A stretch of DNA of 9,445 nt, from assembly GCA_002422995.1 (NCBI GenBank), contig DIUK01000115.1:3118-12562 (forward strand). Reading direction: 5' to 3'. Below, piece by piece: positions 6,979 to 9,445 of the stretch (position 1 is its first letter; the number at the start of each line of letters is the position of its first letter). A model generated the notes under the pieces. The model searched no databases, was not told where the DNA came from, and saw only the letters and a list, made by a program, of their open reading frames with translations. Position numbers and translations under genes: made by a program. This DNA is from Rhodocyclaceae bacterium UBA6160 (GTDB lineage Bacteria > Pseudomonadota > Gammaproteobacteria > Burkholderiales > Rhodocyclaceae).

Positions 6979-7324
6979 CCCTCCTTCCCGCCCATGCAGA
7001 ACCAGCAATGATGCCGGCCACAAACATCACTGCAATCAATCGGACCAACACAACGTCCGAATCTGTAAACCAACCCAGAAACCACACCAATACCGCAAAC
7101 CCCGGCTCCACCCCGTACCAATTGGAGGGAGCGCGGAGCATACCCGCCATTTGTTCGTAATTGGCCGTATCGGTCCCGACCACGCCACGAAAAACCGCAA
7201 CAACCCCAATCGCAATGATCGAAATAACCGCAAAAAGTTTTCCTCGGTAGCCAGAAACAGCACCGACCAAGAGAGTGTAGTAAACACAAGCCACGCCCAC
7301 AAGATAAATAGCAAGCTCGGCCAT
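6959..7324 (-). CDS. EpsG/Wzy-like polysaccharide polymerase, N-terminal fragment
   Basis: The ORF encodes 121 residues with several membrane spans. After two N-terminal helices comes VFRGVVGTDTANYEQM (about residues 49-64), which matches the hallmark FRxxVGxDTxNY of EpsG-family proteins, and then the EPGF motif (VEPGFAVLVWFLGWF) and one more helix. EpsG/Wzy proteins polymerise repeat units at the periplasmic side of the inner membrane and usually have 330-400 residues, so about two thirds is missing. The frame stops at a TAA (6959-6961) just after RRGVELEN, beyond the join with a foreign or internally deleted tail. The start chosen is the ATG at 7324, which overlaps the TGA of the upstream GT2 (TGATG), behind GAGGG; an in-frame ATG at 7339 would add five residues. 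The fragment is unlikely to be functional. Confidence 0.75.
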   Translation of the reverse strand: MAELAIYLVGVACVYYTLLVGAVSGYRGKLFAVISIIAIGVVAVFRGVVGTDTANYEQMAGMLRAPSNWYGVEPGFAVLVWFLGWFTDSDVVLVRLIAVMFVAGIIAGSAWAGRRGVELEN

Positions 7325-8142
7325 CACGCCCTCATCCATGACAAAACAACCCTACGCACAAATCGCACCCAAGACCAAGCAATCAAAAGCAAGAAAGCAG
7401 AAAGCGAAATACAGCCAGAGCGCCAAACCCGTCGGTACGTATCAACCTCCCCTTTCTCCATACTCCACAGCTGAGCCGAAAGGCCACCCTCTCCATACGG
7501 CGCCTTAAATGAATATGCCAAAGGCAAATCGATCTTATAGACCAAACGTCCAGAGCAGACGATTTCCAGCCATAAAAGATAGTCCTCGGAATGGTACTTC
7601 CCCGCCGCGAACCGTTGCTGAATATCTCTATGCAACATTACAGACCGGGTTGGCAGACGATTGGAGAGCAGCATCTTTAACCTGCTCGCAGGAAAGACCT
7701 TCGCCTCCTCAGGAAGAAAGTGGGCGGTTAAACTTTCCCGGTCACCTTCGGCAATTTGAACGCAACGGTGGCCGGTCAATACCGCTTCGGGGTGTTCAGC
7801 CATCCAGCCATATTGGATCTCGATTTTCTGTGGATGCCAGGCATCGTCTGCGTCCAGAAAGGCAATATAAGGATACTGTGCCGCCTCCCATCCTGCATTC
7901 CTCGCCATGCCGGGGCCGCTATTGCGCTGCATGGGGATGACCCTGATCCATCCTTCAGGATAGCAACCCTTCACATCATGGATATTCTCCAGAGTGCCAT
8001 CACCACTGCAATCTTCAACCAAGATAACTTCGGCAGGCCGTAAGGTTTGAGAATAGACGGACGCCACCGCCCGATCAATCGTCTCCGAGCAGCGGAAGCA
8101 CGGAATCACGACACTTACGGGGGCCAGCGTCTGTTCAGCCAT
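7324..8142 (-). CDS. Family 2 glycosyltransferase (intact)
   Basis: This 272-residue GT-A glycosyltransferase shows VSVVIPCFRC at residues 9-18, EVILVEDCSGDGT, NSGPGMARNAGW and the metal-binding FLDADDAWHP (Asp97, Asp99, Asp100). The catalytic-side segment includes LPTRSVMLHRD and YHSEDYLLWLEI. The C-terminus (about residues 246-272) is a hydrophobic helix flanked by Arg, probably a membrane anchor. It would add one sugar to a lipid-linked unit at the cytoplasmic face; the sugar is unknown. The start at 8142 is supported by GGAG (8150-8153) seven bases upstream and overlaps the TGA of the preceding ORF by eight bases. The stop overlaps the next start (TGATG), so the three ORFs appear translationally coupled. 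It is the paralogue of the broken + strand GT2 at 4579-5336. Confidence 0.93.
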   Translation of the reverse strand: MAEQTLAPVSVVIPCFRCSETIDRAVASVYSQTLRPAEVILVEDCSGDGTLENIHDVKGCYPEGWIRVIPMQRNSGPGMARNAGWEAAQYPYIAFLDADDAWHPQKIEIQYGWMAEHPEAVLTGHRCVQIAEGDRESLTAHFLPEEAKVFPASRLKMLLSNRLPTRSVMLHRDIQQRFAAGKYHSEDYLLWLEIVCSGRLVYKIDLPLAYSFKAPYGEGGLSAQLWSMEKGEVDTYRRVWRSGCISLSAFLLLIAWSWVRFVRRVVLSWMRA

Positions 8143-8545
8143 GAATCAGCTCCGCAACCGCTCCGATAGCAGAATCGATGGCCTGCTTATAAGCGGGGAC
8201 CCGATCGGCGAGCCTTTCTTTCAGCAGGTTCTCGTTTTTGATCAGGTACTGCAAGTGCTCACGCAAGGTTGTTGCGCTGACGGAAGGCGTCGGAAGCACG
8301 ACATCCTCTTGAACGAACAGATCCAGAGACAAGGAAAGATGTGCGTGTTCGCTGACCACCAGTCGCGTCGGCACGCTCGCCAGCCGCCGCGCCGCCAGGC
8401 CGGGCAGGCTTGCCGCCACCCGACGGGCACCCAGATCGACCGCATGGCCGCGCTCGGCGAAGCCATTGACCAGCGTCACCATCACCCGCTCAGCACCGCC
8501 GCCGCGCAGGGAGGGGAGGTAGAGGGCAATAGGTCGATCAGGCAT
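8135..8545 (-). CDS. Chimeric ORF: GT4 N-terminus with internal losses joined to another protein's tail
   Basis: The ORF has 136 codons. Residues 1-38 (MPDRPIALYLPSLRGGGAER, then VMVTLVNGFAERGHAVDL) are a classic GT4 acceptor-domain start. Family members usually continue with about 20 residues before a second ...VDLGA; here GHAVDL runs straight into GARRVAASLPGL, and that in turn into ARRLASVPTRLVVSEH, which normally lies about 25 residues further on. After SEH (residue 67) the GT4 pattern ends and a helical tail follows (TTLREHLQYLIKNENLLKER, then LADRVPAYKQA) that resembles the C-terminus of polysaccharide pyruvyl transferases. No nucleotide-binding domain remains, so enzyme activity is unlikely. 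The frame is nevertheless open throughout, has a good ribosome binding site, and overlaps the next gene. The internal losses are inferred from family knowledge. Confidence 0.7.
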   Translation of the reverse strand: MPDRPIALYLPSLRGGGAERVMVTLVNGFAERGHAVDLGARRVAASLPGLAARRLASVPTRLVVSEHAHLSLSLDLFVQEDVVLPTPSVSATTLREHLQYLIKNENLLKERLADRVPAYKQAIDSAIGAVAELIHG

Positions 8546-8551
8546 GAGTTT

Positions 8552-8556
8552 TCCTT
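8552..8556 (-). promoter_or_regulatory. Ribosome binding site deciding the start of the chimeric ORF
   Basis: AAGGA on the - strand lies six bases before the ATG at 8545. The same frame is open further upstream to 8752, but that extension is a shadow of the small membrane ORF at 8590-8856. This site and the beginning of the GT4 pattern fix the start at 8545. Confidence 0.6.
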
Positions 8557-8589
8557 GCGATGTCGTGTTCCATTTATTTTCCTGACCAC

Positions 8590-8856
8590 TCAAAATGTCA
8601 ATCCGAATTTCGCCGACAAGTTTCTCCAGAGACTTGTACGAAATCCCGCTACGTTCAGAAACAGAGCGCCCAAAGAACCCAGCATACCGCCAGTCACGAA
8701 GCCCAATATCATGGTCGGCAAATTGCCGAAGAAGATTCCCGCTCCAAGCCATGCGCCGATGTAAACAAGCATGGCCACAAAGAGAGCGCGTCCAAACAAC
8801 GGCAGGAAGGCGGGCATGGGGAAAATATTTCTGCCGAATTTCAAGCTGGTCAGCAT
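8590..8856 (-). CDS. Small membrane ORF, probably the C-terminal part of a second flippase
   Basis: The ORF has 88 codons with two long hydrophobic helices (about residues 20-41 and 47-69), separated by GNLP and followed by RTSLWRNLSAKFGL. A final pair of helices rich in Gly with a short basic tail is what the end of Wzx/MOP-family flippases looks like. The frame continues open upstream of the ATG to about 8976 without a start; the last few codons of that stretch (TLSAYALAML) also fit a flippase loop, but beyond them the DNA codes for the RecG-like protein in another frame. The ATG (8856-8854) overlaps the TGA of that gene as ATGCTGA. I infer a truncated flippase gene fused to foreign DNA at about 8880. 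A genuine small membrane protein cannot be ruled out. Confidence 0.5.
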   Translation of the reverse strand: MLTSLKFGRNIFPMPAFLPLFGRALFVAMLVYIGAWLGAGIFFGNLPTMILGFVTGGMLGSLGALFLNVAGFRTSLWRNLSAKFGLTF

Positions 8857-9445
8857 GGCCAGAGCATACGCAGACAGCGTTCTATGTTTTTTGGCGACGT
8901 GGCCAAGGCTTCTGCCAACGCTGGCACTCGTAGCCCAGGCTGCCGGGAAACAAGATTCAGAAGCCCGCTTACTCCCTCATTTACTCCCGCACTTACTCCC
9001 TCATTTACTCCCTCATGCATATCGATAGTTTGGCCATTCACTTTGGCAAAGATTGCCATGACGCCACCGAATTTCTCTTCAACGCTGAATTCGATCTCCG
9101 GGTAATCCTGCAGCGCTTGGCGGCTACGAATAAAGCCGCTGCCGTATTTTTCAATGGCGTTGATGAGATAGAAGCCCTCGGCCACCAGTTTGTTACGCAG
9201 GCTGGAGCGGTAGTTGTCGGCCTGGATGTCGGCAATGCTGATACCGCCGTAAAAGGCGCCAGGGCTGAAGATCGTGATCTTGTCGTCAAAGATTTTGATC
9301 TGGATGTCGCTGGGGTCGGTGTAGCTGCGGTGAACGACGGCGTTGAGCAGTGCCTCGCGCAGCGCGGGCAGCGGGTAGGCAAAGCGTTCCTTGCGCTGGA
9401 TGCTGCCGTCAAAATCAAAGGCGACGCTGATGTGCGAGACGATGA
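8850..9445 (-). CDS. RecG-like/AlbA_2-type ATP-binding protein, C-terminal part (5' end outside window)
   Basis: The frame is open from the window edge (first full codon 9443-9441) and gives 197 residues. RKERFAYPLPALREALLNAV, then VHRSYTDPSDIQIKIFDDKI and TIFSPGAFYGGIS, are characteristic of the HATPase_c_4 domain found behind an AlbA_2 (divergent AAA-4) DNA-binding domain in proteins annotated as RecG-like helicases or transcriptional regulators. IEKYGSGFIRSR is another hallmark of the family. A run EGVNEGVSAGVNEGVS links to a winged-helix region (GLRVPALAEALATSPKNIER). Relatives continue for about 20-30 residues after NIERW; here the sequence ends abruptly with CLRMLWPC, so the tail has been replaced. 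These proteins often sit at variable loci. Their exact role is unclear; regulation or DNA processing is inferred. An alternative frame at 9038-9418 is a shadow. Confidence 0.85.
   Translation of the reverse strand, partial: IVSHISVAFDFDGSIQRKERFAYPLPALREALLNAVVHRSYTDPSDIQIKIFDDKITIFSPGAFYGGISIADIQADNYRSSLRNKLVAEGFYLINAIEKYGSGFIRSRQALQDYPEIEFSVEEKFGGVMAIFAKVNGQTIDMHEGVNEGVSAGVNEGVSGLLNLVSRQPGLRVPALAEALATSPKNIERCLRMLWPC
8968..9015. repeat. Four tandem copies of a 12-bp repeat
   Basis: The + strand unit is (C/T)TTACTCCC(T/G)CA, repeated four times without gaps with changes only at two positions. On the - strand it encodes EGVNEGVSAGVNEGVS in the linker before the winged helix of the RecG-like protein. 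Such EGV(N/S/T) runs are common in this family and probably vary in copy number by slippage. Confidence 0.85.

Noticed and set aside
8546..8752. Upstream extension of the chimeric GT4 ORF
   Set aside because: The extension overlaps the membrane ORF in another frame and has no homology-like pattern; the ribosome binding site and GT4 start place the gene at 8545.
8968..9015. Tandem repeats as a CRISPR array
   Set aside because: The units are 12 bp, contiguous and have no spacers; they encode a protein linker.
8560..9105. + strand ORF of 181 codons
   Set aside because: It runs antisense to the RecG-like gene and the membrane ORF; its TPSFTPALTPSFTPS run is only the reverse reading of the 12-bp repeat.
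1..9445. Complete insertion sequence or transposase explaining the rearrangements
   Set aside because: I found no transposase with recognisable motifs, no terminal inverted repeats and no target duplications at the joins.

Overview
The window looks like part of an O-antigen or capsule gene cluster from a Gram-negative bacterium, probably a beta- or gammaproteobacterium. GDP-fucose synthesis genes, a Wzx-type flippase, an EpsG/Wzy-like polymerase fragment and several glycosyltransferases lie close together, as in Wzx/Wzy-dependent polysaccharide loci. Species cannot be fixed from the sequence. Base composition is patchy: about 3450-5285 is visibly more AT-rich than the flanks, as is common in polysaccharide loci assembled by horizontal transfer.

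Layout. The left arm reads on the + strand: the 3' part of fcl (1-654), gmd (680-1774), a doubtful 128-codon ORF (1780-2166), a full-length flippase (2166-3449), a remnant zone (3433-3814), and two family 2 glycosyltransferases that are each frameshifted in an A run (3815-4562 and 4579-5336). The right arm reads on the - strand, from right to left: a RecG-like ATP-binding protein whose 5' end lies outside the window (8850-9445), a small membrane ORF that looks like the tail of a second flippase (8590-8856), a chimeric glycosyltransferase ORF (8135-8545), an intact GT2 (7324-8142), a truncated EpsG-like ORF (6959-7324) with an out-of-frame tail fragment (6847-6978), and an intact GT4 (5593-6753). 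The arms converge at about 5285-5592, which holds an orphan GC-rich reading frame and a short palindrome.

How the genes fit. Gmd and Fcl convert GDP-mannose to GDP-L-fucose. The glycosyltransferases would assemble a fucose-containing repeat unit on the lipid carrier, the flippase would move it across the inner membrane, and an EpsG/Wzy-like protein would polymerise it. Only gmd, the left flippase, the - strand GT2 and the GT4 look intact within the window; fcl is simply cut by the window edge.

The main point of interest is structural decay. At least four gene-internal joins and two single-base homopolymer frameshifts occur within 6 kb, and a related pair of GT2 genes faces each other in opposite arms. 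This suggests two polysaccharide clusters, or two parts of one, brought together and eroded by deletions. Assembly or sequencing error remains an alternative for some of these. I see no clearly new defence or mobile system, and no CRISPR array, tRNA, rRNA or recognisable complete insertion sequence.
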